From positions 1-36,255 of the forward strand of contig CANKMT010000057.1 in NCBI GenBank assembly GCA_947482825.1: a DNA stretch of 36,255 nt. The letters are read 5' to 3'. Under the pieces are notes generated by a model. The model saw only the letters and a program-made list of their open reading frames with translations, made no database searches and was not told the origin of the DNA. This DNA is from Betaproteobacteria bacterium. Its GTDB lineage: Bacteria > Pseudomonadota > Gammaproteobacteria > Burkholderiales > SG8-39. Shown here piece by piece: positions 24,544 through 34,596 of the stretch (position 1 is its first letter; each line of letters starts with the position of its first letter). The translations under genes and the position numbers were made by a program.

Positions 24544-27303
24544 GTGCCGTGTGAGGGAATCGACGCACGCCGCGCGCAGGGCCGGCGTAGTTTCCTTGCG
24601 TCGAACGCGATTTCAGGAACAACGAGCTTGGATTCTTCCGCTGCAACCGTCATCCACGAACCCGCCGGGGGCGTACCGCGCTTCGAGGCCGAGCGCGTTG
24701 GCGAACTATTCCGCATCGCGCGTTCGGCTTACGCAGTCTCCCTCGCAAACGCAGCGATCCTCGCTCTGATTCTGTGGGGTCCGGTCGCCTCGGAAGTGCT
24801 CGCGGCGTGGCTTGTCGGCCTGATCGCGGTGTCGGCGGCACGCATGTCGCTCCACTGGGCGTATCTGCGTTCGGCGACGCGGGAGACGAACCCACTCGCA
24901 TGGGAAAGGCGCTTTGCGATCGGCACCCTCGCGGCAGGCGCACTGTGGGCGTTGACCCCCGGGCTCTTTTTCGAGCCGGGCGAGCCGCTGCATCGCGTGG
25001 CCATCATGTTTGTCACCGGAGGCATGATCATCGGCGCGACGGGCATCTACGCGCCGAGCCGCATTGCGTTCTTTTCGTTTGTAATCGCTCCGACGATCGT
25101 GTCGGCGGGGGTGCTTTTCGCGCAGGGGATCGAACCGTACCGATGGATGGCGGTCATGTTCGCCGTATTCGGCGCCGCCATGCTCGCGGTCTTTTCCCAG
25201 CTGCACCGATCGCTGTGCCGGACACTGCAGGCCCGGCTGGAGAACGAAGCGTTGGTCGAAAGGCTCGGGCGAAGCGAAGGTCGCTTGCGCGATGCGATCG
25301 ACAGTTCGCCGGACGGCATCGCAATCTATGACGAGAACGATCGCGTGGTGGCGTGCAACACGCACTATGCCGCGCTTTATGCGCCTGGAAAGCGGCCGGA
25401 CTCTCTCGTGGGGACGCCATTCCGGGCTTTTGCGGAATCCGCTTTCGATGTCGCCGAATTCATTTCCCAGGCCGATGCTGCGGACCGGCAAGGATGGGTA
25501 GAGCGGCGAATCCGCCGGCACCTCGATGCGGACGGAAAGCTGCGCGAGTATCGCACTCGCGACGGGCGCTGGATGCAGGGAAAGTCGGCGCGCACGTCCC
25601 TGGGCGGCATCGTTGGAGTGTTCACGGATATCTCCGAGACCAAGCATGCGGAGGCGGCGTACCAGGCGGTGCTCGCCGAGGAAAGTCTTGTGCTGGACAT
25701 CCTTCCCGTCGGCGTAGCGTTTGTCGAGAATCGCACGATCGCGCGATGCAACCGCAGGCTGGAACTGATTCTGGGCTACGCGCCCGGCGAGCTTGCCGGC
25801 AAGCCGACTCGCGTGCTTTACGGATCGGACAATGCGTGGGAGACGGTGGGCAATGATGTGTACATCCGACTCGCCGGAGGCGGAATCATCGAGAACGATA
25901 CGCGCATGATTCGCAAAGACGGAGCGATGGTCTGGTGCCGCACGCTGGGGCGCGCACTCGATCCGGCGAATCCCGTGGCGGCCACGATCTTCGCATTCTC
26001 GGATGCCGAGGACTGGCGAGCCGCCGAGCACGCTTTGCGCGAAAGCGAGGCGATGTACCGCAACCTCGTCGAAACCTCGAACGACCTGATCTGGTCCGTC
26101 GATCGCGAAGGGCGCTGGACCTACCTGAACGGGTCCGCGGCACGCCGCATTTGGGGGGCGGCTGCCGCGGATATGCTTGGCCGCCCGTTCTTCGATTCCC
26201 TCGTACCCGAAGTCCTTGAACGCGATCGCGCAGTCTTCCAGCAGATCCTGCGCGGCGAGCCGGCCTACAACTACGAGACGCGCCACCAGCGCCGCGACGG
26301 CGTGCCGGTCGACCTGTCATTCAACGCGATCCCTCTGTGCAACCCGGCCGGCGAAATCATCGGGGCCACGGGTACCGCGCGCGACGTCACCGAAGTCAGG
26401 CAGGCCGCCGCCGCGCTGTACGAAAACGTGGCGAGGCTCCGGCTGGCAGTCGACGCTGCGGACCTCTATTACTGGGAGTGGGGCGTCGAGGACAACAGCT
26501 TCTCGTGGGGGCGCGACCCCAGCGCACTGCTCGGCCTGCCTGCGACCGGAGCGCACACCTACCCCGATGTCAGGACGTTGATCCATCCTGACGATCGGCA
26601 ACGCTATGAGGAAGCGTGCGCGAGGACTTTGCAAACCGGTGAATCCCACGCCAGCGAATTCCGCATTGTCGGGCGCGAGGGTCAGATCCGGTGGTTGTCG
26701 GCCCGCGGCAAGGTTGTCTACGATGAGGGCGGGGCGGCCGCAAGGGTCATCGGCGTGTCGCAGGACGTGAGCGAAAGCAAGCGCCAGGAGGAGGAGGTGC
26801 GCCATATGGCGTACCACGACACGCTTACCGGGTTGCCGAACCGGCGCCTTCTCGATGACCGACTGCGCCAATCGGTATTCGCCGCGCAACGCCGCGATGC
26901 GCAGCTCGCGGTGATGGTCGTCGATCTCGACCGTTTCAAGGAGGTGAACGACTCGATGGGGCACCAGGCCGGGGATGCGGTGCTGCGCGAAGTCGCCAAT
27001 CGCCTCATCGCGTGCGTGCGCAAGGCCGACACGCTGGCGCGGCACGGCGGCGACGAGTTCGTCATCGTGATCCCCGACCTCGCCCTCGAGGCCGACTGCT
27101 CGATCGTGGCGGAAAAGATCCTTCGCGCCCTGGTCCCGGAAATTCGCGCGGACGGGAAGGCGTTCACGATCGGGGCGAGCATCGGCATCAGCCTGTTTCC
27201 CGGCGACGCCGGCGATGCCGAAGCCCTGCTGCGCAATGCCGATGTCGCGATGTACAGGGCCAAGGAGCTCGGGCGAAACAACTACCGGTTCTACGGCCGC
27301 TGA
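24544..27303 (+). CDS. membrane-anchored multi-PAS diguanylate cyclase
   Basis: 919 residues. The N-terminal part (about 55-215) has five to six hydrophobic helices, a membrane sensor region. Then come about four PAS-type modules: near 240-360 (SPDGIAIYDENDRVVACN), 370-490 (LPVGVAFVENRTIARCNRR), 505-625 (NDLIWSVDREGRWTYLNGSA) and 630-755 (YYWEWGVEDNSFSWGRD, a PAS_3-like unit). The C-terminal GGDEF domain has the exact active-site motif G835-GDEF and an RxxD inhibitory site (RKAD) five residues before it. It should make cyclic di-GMP and be product-inhibited. There is no EAL domain. The start is uncertain: GTG at 24544, or TTG at 24628 behind aggaac. Confidence 0.9.
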   Translation: MPCEGIDARRAQGRRSFLASNAISGTTSLDSSAATVIHEPAGGVPRFEAERVGELFRIARSAYAVSLANAAILALILWGPVASEVLAAWLVGLIAVSAARMSLHWAYLRSATRETNPLAWERRFAIGTLAAGALWALTPGLFFEPGEPLHRVAIMFVTGGMIIGATGIYAPSRIAFFSFVIAPTIVSAGVLFAQGIEPYRWMAVMFAVFGAAMLAVFSQLHRSLCRTLQARLENEALVERLGRSEGRLRDAIDSSPDGIAIYDENDRVVACNTHYAALYAPGKRPDSLVGTPFRAFAESAFDVAEFISQADAADRQGWVERRIRRHLDADGKLREYRTRDGRWMQGKSARTSLGGIVGVFTDISETKHAEAAYQAVLAEESLVLDILPVGVAFVENRTIARCNRRLELILGYAPGELAGKPTRVLYGSDNAWETVGNDVYIRLAGGGIIENDTRMIRKDGAMVWCRTLGRALDPANPVAATIFAFSDAEDWRAAEHALRESEAMYRNLVETSNDLIWSVDREGRWTYLNGSAARRIWGAAAADMLGRPFFDSLVPEVLERDRAVFQQILRGEPAYNYETRHQRRDGVPVDLSFNAIPLCNPAGEIIGATGTARDVTEVRQAAAALYENVARLRLAVDAADLYYWEWGVEDNSFSWGRDPSALLGLPATGAHTYPDVRTLIHPDDRQRYEEACARTLQTGESHASEFRIVGREGQIRWLSARGKVVYDEGGAAARVIGVSQDVSESKRQEEEVRHMAYHDTLTGLPNRRLLDDRLRQSVFAAQRRDAQLAVMVVDLDRFKEVNDSMGHQAGDAVLREVANRLIACVRKADTLARHGGDEFVIVIPDLALEADCSIVAEKILRALVPEIRADGKAFTIGASIGISLFPGDAGDAEALLRNADVAMYRAKELGRNNYRFYGR

Positions 27304-27362
27304 GGCCTCCCGCCGGCCGCCGGGTTGGCCCCAACCGCCGGCGTGCGGTACAGTCCGGGATC

Positions 27363-29171
27363 ATGTCGGTCTTCAACGATCGCCTGCCCGATCGCCCGGG
27401 CAGCCGCGACTTCTCCCAGTTCATCGCCCTCGCGCGGTTCCTGGCGCCCTACCGGCTGCGCATTGTGTGCGCAATCCTTGCGCTCGTGGTCGCCGCGGCG
27501 TGCGTGCTCGCGCTCGGCCAGGGTCTTCGATACGTGATCGACGCCGGATTCACCGCTGCCAGTCCCGAAGTCCTCGACCGCGCGCTCGCTGCCGTGGTTG
27601 CCCTCGCCGGGCTGCTTTCCGTTTCGACCTACGCGCGGTTCTTCCTGATGCTTTCGACGGGCGAGCGCGTGATCGCGGACATCCGGCGCGCGGTGTTCGA
27701 TCACATCCTGCGGTTTTCGCCGGGCTATTTCGAGACGGTGCGCACTGGGGAAGTGATCTCCCGCCTGACGAACGACACGACGCTGCTGCAGGCAGTCGTC
27801 GGGTACGGGTTTTCGCTGGCGCTGCGAAACGCGCTGCTCCTGGCCGGCTCGATCGGGATGCTGCTGGTGACCAATTTCAAGCTCACGCTGGTGGCGTTGG
27901 TATTCGCACCGCTGATCGTGTTGCCGGTCATCCTCATCGGGCGCCGCGTGCGCCGCGCTTCGCGCGCGAGCCAGGACCGCGTCGCCGATGTGAGCGCTTT
28001 CGTCGATGAAGCCCTGCACGAGGTGCGCACGGTGCAGGCCTACGCCCATGAGGACGCCACGCGCCGGGAATTCGCCGCGCATGTCGAAGCGGCATACCGG
28101 ATGGCGGTCAAGCGCATCGGGCAATCCGCGCTCCTCGTGGCGCTCGTCATGCTCATCGTGTTCGGCGGGGTGGGCGTGATCCTGTGGAAAGGAGGGCACG
28201 ATGTGCTGGCCGGCCGGCTCTCTGCAGGCGATCTTTCGGCTTTCATCTTCTACAGTGCGATCGCCGCGGGCGCCCTCGCGGCGATCTCCGAGGTCATGTC
28301 CGATCTTCAACGGGCGGCCGGGGCCACTGAGCGCCTGGTCGAATTGCTCGCAACAGAACCGGCGATCGTCTCACCCGGCATCGCTGCTTCGCTGCCGGCG
28401 GAGGGGGCAGGCGGCATTGTCTTCGACTCGGTCGGATTCGCCTATCCGTCGAGGCCTCAGGCGCCGGCGCTGGAAAAGTTCAGCCTGGTAATCGCCCCGG
28501 GCGAGCGGGTCGCGCTGGTCGGACCCTCGGGGGCGGGCAAATCGACCGTGTTGTCTCTGCTGCTGCGGTTTTACGATCCGCTGGCCGGGACGATCAGCGT
28601 CGATGGCATCGACATTCGCAAGGTCGACCCGCGGGTGCTCCGCCTGGCGATCGCGGTCGTTCCGCAGGAGCCGGTGATCTTTGCCGCCAGCGTATTCGAC
28701 AACCTCCGCTACGGGCGGCCCGGGGCCACGCGTGCCGAGGCCGAGCGCGCCTGCGAGCAGGCCTTTGCTTCCGAATTCATCGAGCGGCTCCCGCAGAAAC
28801 TCGATACACCGCTGGGCGAGCGGGGCGTGACCTTGTCCGGCGGCCAGCGGCAGCGCCTGTCGATAGCGCGTGCGTTGCTCGCCGACCGACCGATCCTGCT
28901 GCTCGATGAGGCGACCAGTTCGCTCGATGCCGCCAGCGAGCGCATGGTCCAGCAGGCGCTCGAGGCGCTCGAGCGGGGCCGGACCACGCTGGTCATCGCG
29001 CACCGCTTTTCCACCGTGCAGCATGCCGACCGCATCGTCGTGCTCGACCGCGGCGCGATCGTGGCGCAGGGAACGCACGCCGACCTCATTCGCCAGGGCG
29101 GCCTGTATGCGGGCCTCGCCGCACTTCAGTTCATCGGGACCGGCGAGCCCGTCGCCGAGATTGCCGGATGA
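27363..29171 (+). CDS. ABC exporter, fused permease-ATPase (MsbA/BmrA type)
   Basis: 602 residues. Six membrane helices (about 30-310) form a type I exporter domain, with SRLTNDTTLLQ and EALHEVRTVQAY coupling-helix motifs. The nucleotide-binding domain has Walker A GPSGAGKST, Q-loop VPQEPVIF, signature LSGGQRQRLSIARALL, Walker B ILLLDEATSSLD and the H-loop AHRF. Working as a homodimer, it should export lipids, drugs or peptides; the substrate cannot be read from sequence. The gene begins 59 bp after the cyclase gene and overlaps the next gene by 4 nt (ATGA). Confidence 0.93.
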   Translation: MSVFNDRLPDRPGSRDFSQFIALARFLAPYRLRIVCAILALVVAAACVLALGQGLRYVIDAGFTAASPEVLDRALAAVVALAGLLSVSTYARFFLMLSTGERVIADIRRAVFDHILRFSPGYFETVRTGEVISRLTNDTTLLQAVVGYGFSLALRNALLLAGSIGMLLVTNFKLTLVALVFAPLIVLPVILIGRRVRRASRASQDRVADVSAFVDEALHEVRTVQAYAHEDATRREFAAHVEAAYRMAVKRIGQSALLVALVMLIVFGGVGVILWKGGHDVLAGRLSAGDLSAFIFYSAIAAGALAAISEVMSDLQRAAGATERLVELLATEPAIVSPGIAASLPAEGAGGIVFDSVGFAYPSRPQAPALEKFSLVIAPGERVALVGPSGAGKSTVLSLLLRFYDPLAGTISVDGIDIRKVDPRVLRLAIAVVPQEPVIFAASVFDNLRYGRPGATRAEAERACEQAFASEFIERLPQKLDTPLGERGVTLSGGQRQRLSIARALLADRPILLLDEATSSLDAASERMVQQALEALERGRTTLVIAHRFSTVQHADRIVVLDRGAIVAQGTHADLIRQGGLYAGLAALQFIGTGEPVAEIAG

Positions 29172-30646
29172 GGCGCGCCGCATTGCTGCTCCTGGCGGCG
29201 TTCTCGCTCGCGGCCGGGGCCGAGCCGCTCAAGGTCGGTTCCAAGCGTTTCACCGAGTCGTATATCCTCGGCGAGATTCTCGTGAAAAAAGCGGGCGATG
29301 CCGTGCACCGGCCGGGCCTGGGCAATACCGGGATCGTATTTGCCGCGCTCAAAGCCGGCTCGATCGACCTGTATCCCGAATACACGGGCACGATCGCGCG
29401 GGAAATCCTCAAGCTCGAAGGCGACTTCGACCTTGCGCGCCTGAACCGGGAGCTTGCGCCGCTGGGGATGGGTGTCGCGGTCAGGCTGGGGTTCAACAAT
29501 GGCTATGCGCTTGCGATGCGCGAAGAGCGTGCGAAGGCGCTGGGCGTGCGCAAGCTCTCCGATCTGCTCGGCCATCCCGGGGTGAAGCTTGGGTTGTCGC
29601 AAGAGTTCATCGGCCGCGCCGATGGCTGGCCGGGACTCAAGAAGGTCTATGGGTACCCTTTCGGCACGGGATCGGGCCTCGACCATGGCTTGGCGTATGA
29701 AGCCGTTGCGGCCGGGAAGATCGACGTGATGGACATCTATACGACCGACGCGAAGATCGAACGCTACAAGCTGCGAGTGATTGAAGACGACCGGAAGTAT
29801 TTCCCTCGTTACGACGCCATCCTGCTTTACCGGCTCGATGTGCCAAGGCGCTTTCCCGAAGCCTGGCGCTCGCTTTCTGCGCTGGAGGGGGGGATCGACG
29901 AGGCGCGAATGATCCGCATGAATGCCGCGGCGGAACTGGAGGGGCGGAGTTTTGCCGAGGCAGCGGCATTGCTGGATGCCGGCGCATCATCGCCACGCGC
30001 CGGGAAGCGCGATTTCTTCGGGACGCTGTTCGGACCCGATTTCTGGCGCCTCACCGGCGAGCACCTGTTGCTGGTGTTCGTTTCGCTGGCCGCCAGCATT
30101 GCAGCGGGTGTGCCGCTCGGCGTTGCGGCGGCAAAGTTTCCCCGCGCCGCGCAGTGGATCCTTGGACTTGTGGGGGTGATCCAGACGATCCCGTCGCTTG
30201 CGCTGTTTGCCTTCCTGATCGCGGCGGTCGGCACGATCGGGACGGTGCCGGCGCTGCTTGCGCTCTTTCTCTATGCGTTGTTGCCGATCGTGCGAAACAC
30301 GCACGCGGGGATCACTGGTATAGGCGCCGGGATGCGACAGGCCGCAATGGCGCTCGGGCTCGCGCCGCGCGACCGCCTGCGGTTGATCGAGGTGCCGTTG
30401 GCGCTGCCGTCGATTCTTGCCGGGATCAAGACTTCCGCGGTGATCAATGTCGGCACCGCGACGATTGCCGCGTTTATCGGCGCGGGTGGCTACGGGGAGC
30501 GGATCGCGTCAGGGCTGGCATTGAACGACAGCGTCACGCTGCTCTCCGGTGCGATTCCCGCCGCGGCGCTCGCACTCATCGTGCAGGGTGCTTTCGAGAT
30601 CGGGGAGCGGCGATTCGGCTGGATGGCGCGGGCGCGGCGAACCTGA
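29168..30646 (+). CDS. fused osmoprotectant-type substrate-binding protein and ABC permease
   Basis: 492 residues. After a signal-like N-terminus (MRRAALLLLAAFSLAAGA) the first part (20-275) is an OpuC/ProX-like binding domain: VGSKRFTESYILGEIL, LYPEYTGTI, GLDHGLAYEAVAAGKIDVMDIYTTD. The second part (about 285-490) is a ProW/OpuCB-like permease with five to six helices and IQTIPSLALFAFL, NTHAGITGIG and INVGTATIAAFIGAGGYGE. Relatives import glycine betaine, choline or other quaternary ammonium compounds. The fusion order (binding domain first) is less common than permease first, and no ProV/OpuCA ATPase is nearby. It overlaps the exporter gene by 4 nt, implying translational coupling. Confidence 0.9.
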   Translation: MRRAALLLLAAFSLAAGAEPLKVGSKRFTESYILGEILVKKAGDAVHRPGLGNTGIVFAALKAGSIDLYPEYTGTIAREILKLEGDFDLARLNRELAPLGMGVAVRLGFNNGYALAMREERAKALGVRKLSDLLGHPGVKLGLSQEFIGRADGWPGLKKVYGYPFGTGSGLDHGLAYEAVAAGKIDVMDIYTTDAKIERYKLRVIEDDRKYFPRYDAILLYRLDVPRRFPEAWRSLSALEGGIDEARMIRMNAAAELEGRSFAEAAALLDAGASSPRAGKRDFFGTLFGPDFWRLTGEHLLLVFVSLAASIAAGVPLGVAAAKFPRAAQWILGLVGVIQTIPSLALFAFLIAAVGTIGTVPALLALFLYALLPIVRNTHAGITGIGAGMRQAAMALGLAPRDRLRLIEVPLALPSILAGIKTSAVINVGTATIAAFIGAGGYGERIASGLALNDSVTLLSGAIPAAALALIVQGAFEIGERRFGWMARARRT

Positions 30647-30682
30647 CAAAGCTGCGCGCCCAACGCGCACACGAACCTCGTG

Positions 30683-30701
30683 TTACACTGTTCTAGTGTG
30701 A
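30683..30701. promoter_or_regulatory. palindromic operator candidate of the toxin-antitoxin module
   Basis: ttacact, 5-bp spacer gttct, agtgtga: six of seven positions pair. It lies 20 bp before the antitoxin ATG. Antitoxins with a ribbon-helix-helix fold usually repress their own operon from such a site. Confidence 0.5.
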
Positions 30702-30720
30702 TCACTTCCAGAGAAAGATC

Positions 30721-30960
30721 ATGAAAAACGTCACTGTAACCATGAATGAAGACGCGCTCGAATGGGTACGGATCCGGGCCGCCCGCAAGAATTCGAGCGT
30801 CTCTCGTTATCTTGGCGAACTGGTCGAGCAGGCGCGCTTGCGCGATGGCGTCTATGAGCGATCCATGCGGGCAGCACTCAAATTCCAGCCACTGGCTTTC
30901 TCCAAACAGGCCCGTTATCTGAGCCGCGACGAGGCGAACGACCGTGCCGGTCTTCGTTGA
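30721..30960 (+). CDS. antitoxin of a PIN-type toxin-antitoxin pair
   Basis: 79 residues. The N-terminus (MKNVTVTMNEDALEWVRIRA, then ARKNSSVSRYLGELVEQA) has the beta-helix-helix pattern of ribbon-helix-helix DNA-binding proteins. The C-terminal part (AALKFQPLAFSKQARYLSRDE) would wrap the toxin and block its active site. It overlaps the toxin gene by 17 bp, ensuring coupled translation. By analogy to VapB/CopG antitoxins it should bind the palindrome just upstream and repress the pair. Confidence 0.82.
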   Translation: MKNVTVTMNEDALEWVRIRAARKNSSVSRYLGELVEQARLRDGVYERSMRAALKFQPLAFSKQARYLSRDEANDRAGLR

Positions 30961-31363
30961 CACGAACGTACTGATCTACACACTCGATCCTCGTGACGAG
31001 GCCAAGCAAAGCGCCGCGCAATCCTGGCTGACTCGCTGCTGGCACGAGCGCACTGGTCGCGTGAGCATGCAGGTGCTCAACGAGTTTTACGTCAACCTCG
31101 TTCGCCTGAATGGGAGCCAGTTTTCCGCGCGCGCGCGCGCCGAGATCCGCCATCTGATGGCCTGGAATCCTTGTCCGATCGACTCGACCTTGCTGGAGAC
31201 CGCCTGGGGCATAGCCGACGAGGCGAGTGTGTCGCACTGGGATGCTCTGATCATCGCCGCCGCGATTCACCAGGATTGTGAAACCGTCCTTTCGGAGGAT
31301 TTGCAGCACGACCAAGTCATCGAGGGCGTTCGGATCGTCAATCCGTTTCTAACCAGTGCATGA
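30944..31363 (+). CDS. PIN-domain toxin (VapC-like ribonuclease)
   Basis: 139 residues from GTG at 30944, giving the canonical PIN N-terminus PVFVDTNVLIY. The acidic active-site residues are all present: D6, E47 (LNEFYV), D100 (SHWDALIIAAA) and E118/D119 (SEDLQHDQ). Such toxins are magnesium-dependent RNases that cut tRNA or rRNA when the antitoxin is degraded. The frame is intact, so the module is probably functional. Confidence 0.9.
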   Translation: MPVFVDTNVLIYTLDPRDEAKQSAAQSWLTRCWHERTGRVSMQVLNEFYVNLVRLNGSQFSARARAEIRHLMAWNPCPIDSTLLETAWGIADEASVSHWDALIIAAAIHQDCETVLSEDLQHDQVIEGVRIVNPFLTSA

Positions 31364-31582
31364 TCCGGCACTTGCTGATTACGGCAAAAATCCGCGTGCG
31401 GGTGGGGCTTTTCGAGTCGCTCACAAGCGTTCCTCCTGCCGCTCCGCGCGCAGCATGAGTTCTTCCCCCCCCACCGCTTGTACCGCATGCCGGACGGGCA
31501 TCATGCCAGAAGCCTCAACGCGCGGTCGAACCCGTACAATTACGGACCTACAGAAAAATCCAGCAACAGGGAAGAGAATCCG

Positions 31583-33163
31583 ATGCCTCAGACAATAGGG
31601 GTCCCGAAGGAAACTTGGGCGGGCGAGAAACGGGTGGCCACGGTGCCTGAGGTCGTCGAGAAGCTCATCAAGCTGGGATTCCGGGTTGCCGTCGAATCCG
31701 GTGCCGGGGACGCTGCCAATTTCAGCGACGAGTCCTACCGCACCGTGGGCGCGCAGATCCTCGACAGCGCAGCCGGGTTGTGGGCGCAAGCCGACATCGT
31801 CTTCAAAGTCGGCGTACCGACCGCCGAAGAAGTGGGCCTGATGCACGAGGGTCAGACCCTGATCACCTTCGTCTGGCCGGCGCAGAACCCCGAATTGATG
31901 CAGCAGTTGGCGGCGCGCAAAGTCACCGTGCTGGCGATCGACGCACTTCCGCGTACGCTCTCGCGCGCCCAGAAGATGGACGCGCTGACCTCCCAGGCGG
32001 GCGTCGCCGGCTACCGCGCCGTCATCGAGGCCGCCAACGCCTTCGGCCGCTTCTTCAATGGCCAGATCACGGCCGCCGGCAAGGTGCCGCCGGCCAAGGT
32101 GTTCATCGCAGGCGCCGGCGTCGCTGGCCTGGCTGCGATCGGCACTGCCGCCGCGCTGGGCGCGATCGTGCGCGCCAACGACACGCGCGCCGAAGTGGCC
32201 GACCAGGTCGTGTCGCTTGGCGGCGAATTCGTGAAGGTCGAGTACGAGGAGGAAGGTTCTGGCGGCGGCGGTTACGCGAGGGTGATGAGCGAAGGCTTCC
32301 AGAAGGCCCAGCGCGAGATGTACGCCAGGCAGGCCAGGGAAGTCGACATCATCATTACCACCGCGCTGATTCCGGGCAAACCCGCGCCGCGGCTGATCAC
32401 CGCCGAGATGGTGGAGTCGATGAAGCCGGGCAGCGTGATCGTCGATATGGCGGCCGAGCGCGGCGGCAACTGCGAACTGACTGAGCCGGGCAAGTCGGTG
32501 GTCAGGCACGGCGTGACCATCGTCGGCTATACCGATCTGACGAGCCGGCTGGCGAAGCAGTCCTCGACACTGTACGCAACCAACTTGTTCCGGCTCGCCG
32601 AGGAACTGTGCAAGACCAAGGACGGGGTCATCAATGTCAACATGGAGGACGAGGCCATCCGCGGTCTGACAGTGGTCAAGGACGGAACGATCACCTGGCC
32701 GCCGCCTGCGCCGAAGCTCTCGGCCGCACCGCCCGCCGCTGCGGCCAAACCCGCGCCAGCGCCGGCGAAAGGGCATGGCCATGGCAAGGGCGGCGAACCG
32801 GCATCGGCGAAGAGTACTGCGATCCTGTTTGCGGTCGCGGTGGTGGTGTTCTGCCTGATCGGGGTCAATTCGCCGCCGGCTTTCCTCGCGCACCTCACGG
32901 TCTTCGCGCTGGCGTGCTTCGTCGGTTACATGGTGGTGTGGAATGTGACGCCCGCCCTGCACACGCCGCTCATGAGCGTGACCAACGCGATCAGCAGCAT
33001 CATCGCGATCGGGGCGCTGGTGCAGATCGCGCCGCCCGGACAGGAGATCAGCACCGGCAGCTGGATTCTCTGGATGGCGGTGGTGGCGATCGTGCTTACG
33101 GCCGTCAACATGTTCGGCGGTTTCGCCGTGACCCAGCGCATGCTGGCGATGTTCCGGAAATAG
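31583..33163 (+). CDS. pntA: NAD(P) transhydrogenase subunit alpha
   Basis: 526 residues, the single-chain form of the alpha subunit. Domain I (1-380) is AlaDH/PNT-like and binds NAD(H): [40 protein letters not shown] and RPxxT-like [21 protein letters not shown] proline/alanine-rich linker with HGHG (about 375-410) leads to four membrane helices (about 412-515). With PntB it couples proton flow to reduction of NADP by NADH at the inner membrane. The ATG at 31583 follows an aggga ribosome-binding site; the frame upstream lacks similarity. The 219 bp between it and the toxin gene hold its promoter, with no other gene seen. Confidence 0.97.
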   Translation: MPQTIGVPKETWAGEKRVATVPEVVEKLIKLGFRVAVESGAGDAANFSDESYRTVGAQILDSAAGLWAQADIVFKVGVPTAEEVGLMHEGQTLITFVWPAQNPELMQQLAARKVTVLAIDALPRTLSRAQKMDALTSQAGVAGYRAVIEAANAFGRFFNGQITAAGKVPPAKVFIAGAGVAGLAAIGTAAALGAIVRANDTRAEVADQVVSLGGEFVKVEYEEEGSGGGGYARVMSEGFQKAQREMYARQAREVDIIITTALIPGKPAPRLITAEMVESMKPGSVIVDMAAERGGNCELTEPGKSVVRHGVTIVGYTDLTSRLAKQSSTLYATNLFRLAEELCKTKDGVINVNMEDEAIRGLTVVKDGTITWPPPAPKLSAAPPAAAAKPAPAPAKGHGHGKGGEPASAKSTAILFAVAVVVFCLIGVNSPPAFLAHLTVFALACFVGYMVVWNVTPALHTPLMSVTNAISSIIAIGALVQIAPPGQEISTGSWILWMAVVAIVLTAVNMFGGFAVTQRMLAMFRK

Positions 33164-33173
33164 GGAGAAGACC

Positions 33174-34589
33174 ATGTCCGAAGGAATGGCAACCGTCTCC
33201 TACATCGGCGCGACGATCCTCTTCATCCTGAGCCTCGGTGGCCTGTCGAATCCCGAGACTTCGCGGCGCGGCAACCTTTACGGAATGATCGGGATGGCCC
33301 TCGCGGTCGTGGCGACCGTGTTCGGGCCGCGCGTTTCGCCCGCGGGCATCGGCTGGATCCTGGGGGCGATGGCCGTCGGCGGCAGCATCGGCCTCTACGC
33401 CGCGCGCACCGTGCAGATGACGCAGATGCCCGAGCTTGTCGCGCTCATGCACAGCCTTGTCGGGCTGGCCGCGATGCTGGTCGGTTTCGCGAGCTATGTG
33501 AATCCCGCGTCCTCGGCCACATTCACCGGCGTAGAAAAGACGATCCACGAAGCCGAGATTTACATCGGAATCCTGATCGGCGCAGTGACGTTCTCGGGCT
33601 CGGTGATCGCGTTCGGCAAGCTCTCGGGCAAGATCGGAGGCAAGCCGCTGCTTCTGCCTGCGCGCCATTGGCTGAATCTCGCGGGGCTCCTGGTCGTCCT
33701 CTGGGTTGGCCGGTTGTTCCTGAACGCGCACTCGATCCCGCAGGGCATGACCCCCTTGATCATCATGACGGTCATCGCTCTGCTTTTCGGCATCCACATG
33801 GTGATGGCGATCGGCGGGGCCGACATGCCCGTGGTGGTCTCGATGCTCAACAGTTACTCCGGCTGGGCGGCGGCGGCCACCGGTTTCATGCTTTCGAACG
33901 ATCTCCTCATTGTGACCGGCGCGCTGGTGGGGTCCTCGGGGGCGATCCTTTCCTACATCATGTGCAAGGCAATGAACCGCCACTTCATCAGTGTGATCGC
34001 CGGAGGCTTCGGCACCGGGGACGGCGCGCCAGCCGCTGCGGCCGGTGCGCAGCCCGCGGGCGAAGTCTCGCCGATCAGCGGCGTCGAAACCGCCGAGCTG
34101 CTCCGCGAAGCCAAGAGCGTGATCATCGTGCCGGGCTACGGCATGGCGGTGGCGCAGGCGCAGCACACCGTGTTCGAAATCACCAAACACCTGCGCGAAA
34201 AGGGTGTGAAGGTACGATTCGGGATCCACCCTGTCGCGGGCCGCATGCCCGGCCACATGAACGTGCTGCTGGCCGAGGCCAAGGTGCCGTACGACATCGT
34301 CATGGAGATGGACGAGATCAACGAGGACTTCCCTGACACGGACGTGGCGATGGTGATCGGGGCCAACGACATCGTGAACCCGGCGGCGCAGGATGACCCG
34401 TCCAGCCCGATCGCCGGCATGCCCGTGCTCGAAGTATGGAAGGCACACACGTCGGTCGTCATGAAGCGCAGCATGGCCTCGGGCTACGCCGGCGTGGACA
34501 ACCCGCTCTTCTACAAGGACAACAACCGCATGCTGTTCGGCGACGCGAGAAAGATGCTTGACGAAGTACTCGCGGCATTGCGCGCATGA
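33174..34589 (+). CDS. pntB: NAD(P) transhydrogenase subunit beta
   Basis: 471 residues. The N-terminal half has eight to nine membrane helices that form the proton channel with PntA. The C-terminal domain III (about 290-471) binds NADP(H), with the family fingerprint [51 protein letters not shown] and the closing [16 protein letters not shown]. It starts 10 nt after pntA behind a ggaga ribosome-binding site. The pair is complete and should supply NADPH from the proton gradient. Confidence 0.97.
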   Translation: MSEGMATVSYIGATILFILSLGGLSNPETSRRGNLYGMIGMALAVVATVFGPRVSPAGIGWILGAMAVGGSIGLYAARTVQMTQMPELVALMHSLVGLAAMLVGFASYVNPASSATFTGVEKTIHEAEIYIGILIGAVTFSGSVIAFGKLSGKIGGKPLLLPARHWLNLAGLLVVLWVGRLFLNAHSIPQGMTPLIIMTVIALLFGIHMVMAIGGADMPVVVSMLNSYSGWAAAATGFMLSNDLLIVTGALVGSSGAILSYIMCKAMNRHFISVIAGGFGTGDGAPAAAAGAQPAGEVSPISGVETAELLREAKSVIIVPGYGMAVAQAQHTVFEITKHLREKGVKVRFGIHPVAGRMPGHMNVLLAEAKVPYDIVMEMDEINEDFPDTDVAMVIGANDIVNPAAQDDPSSPIAGMPVLEVWKAHTSVVMKRSMASGYAGVDNPLFYKDNNRMLFGDARKMLDEVLAALRA

Positions 34590-34596
34590 CGACCAC

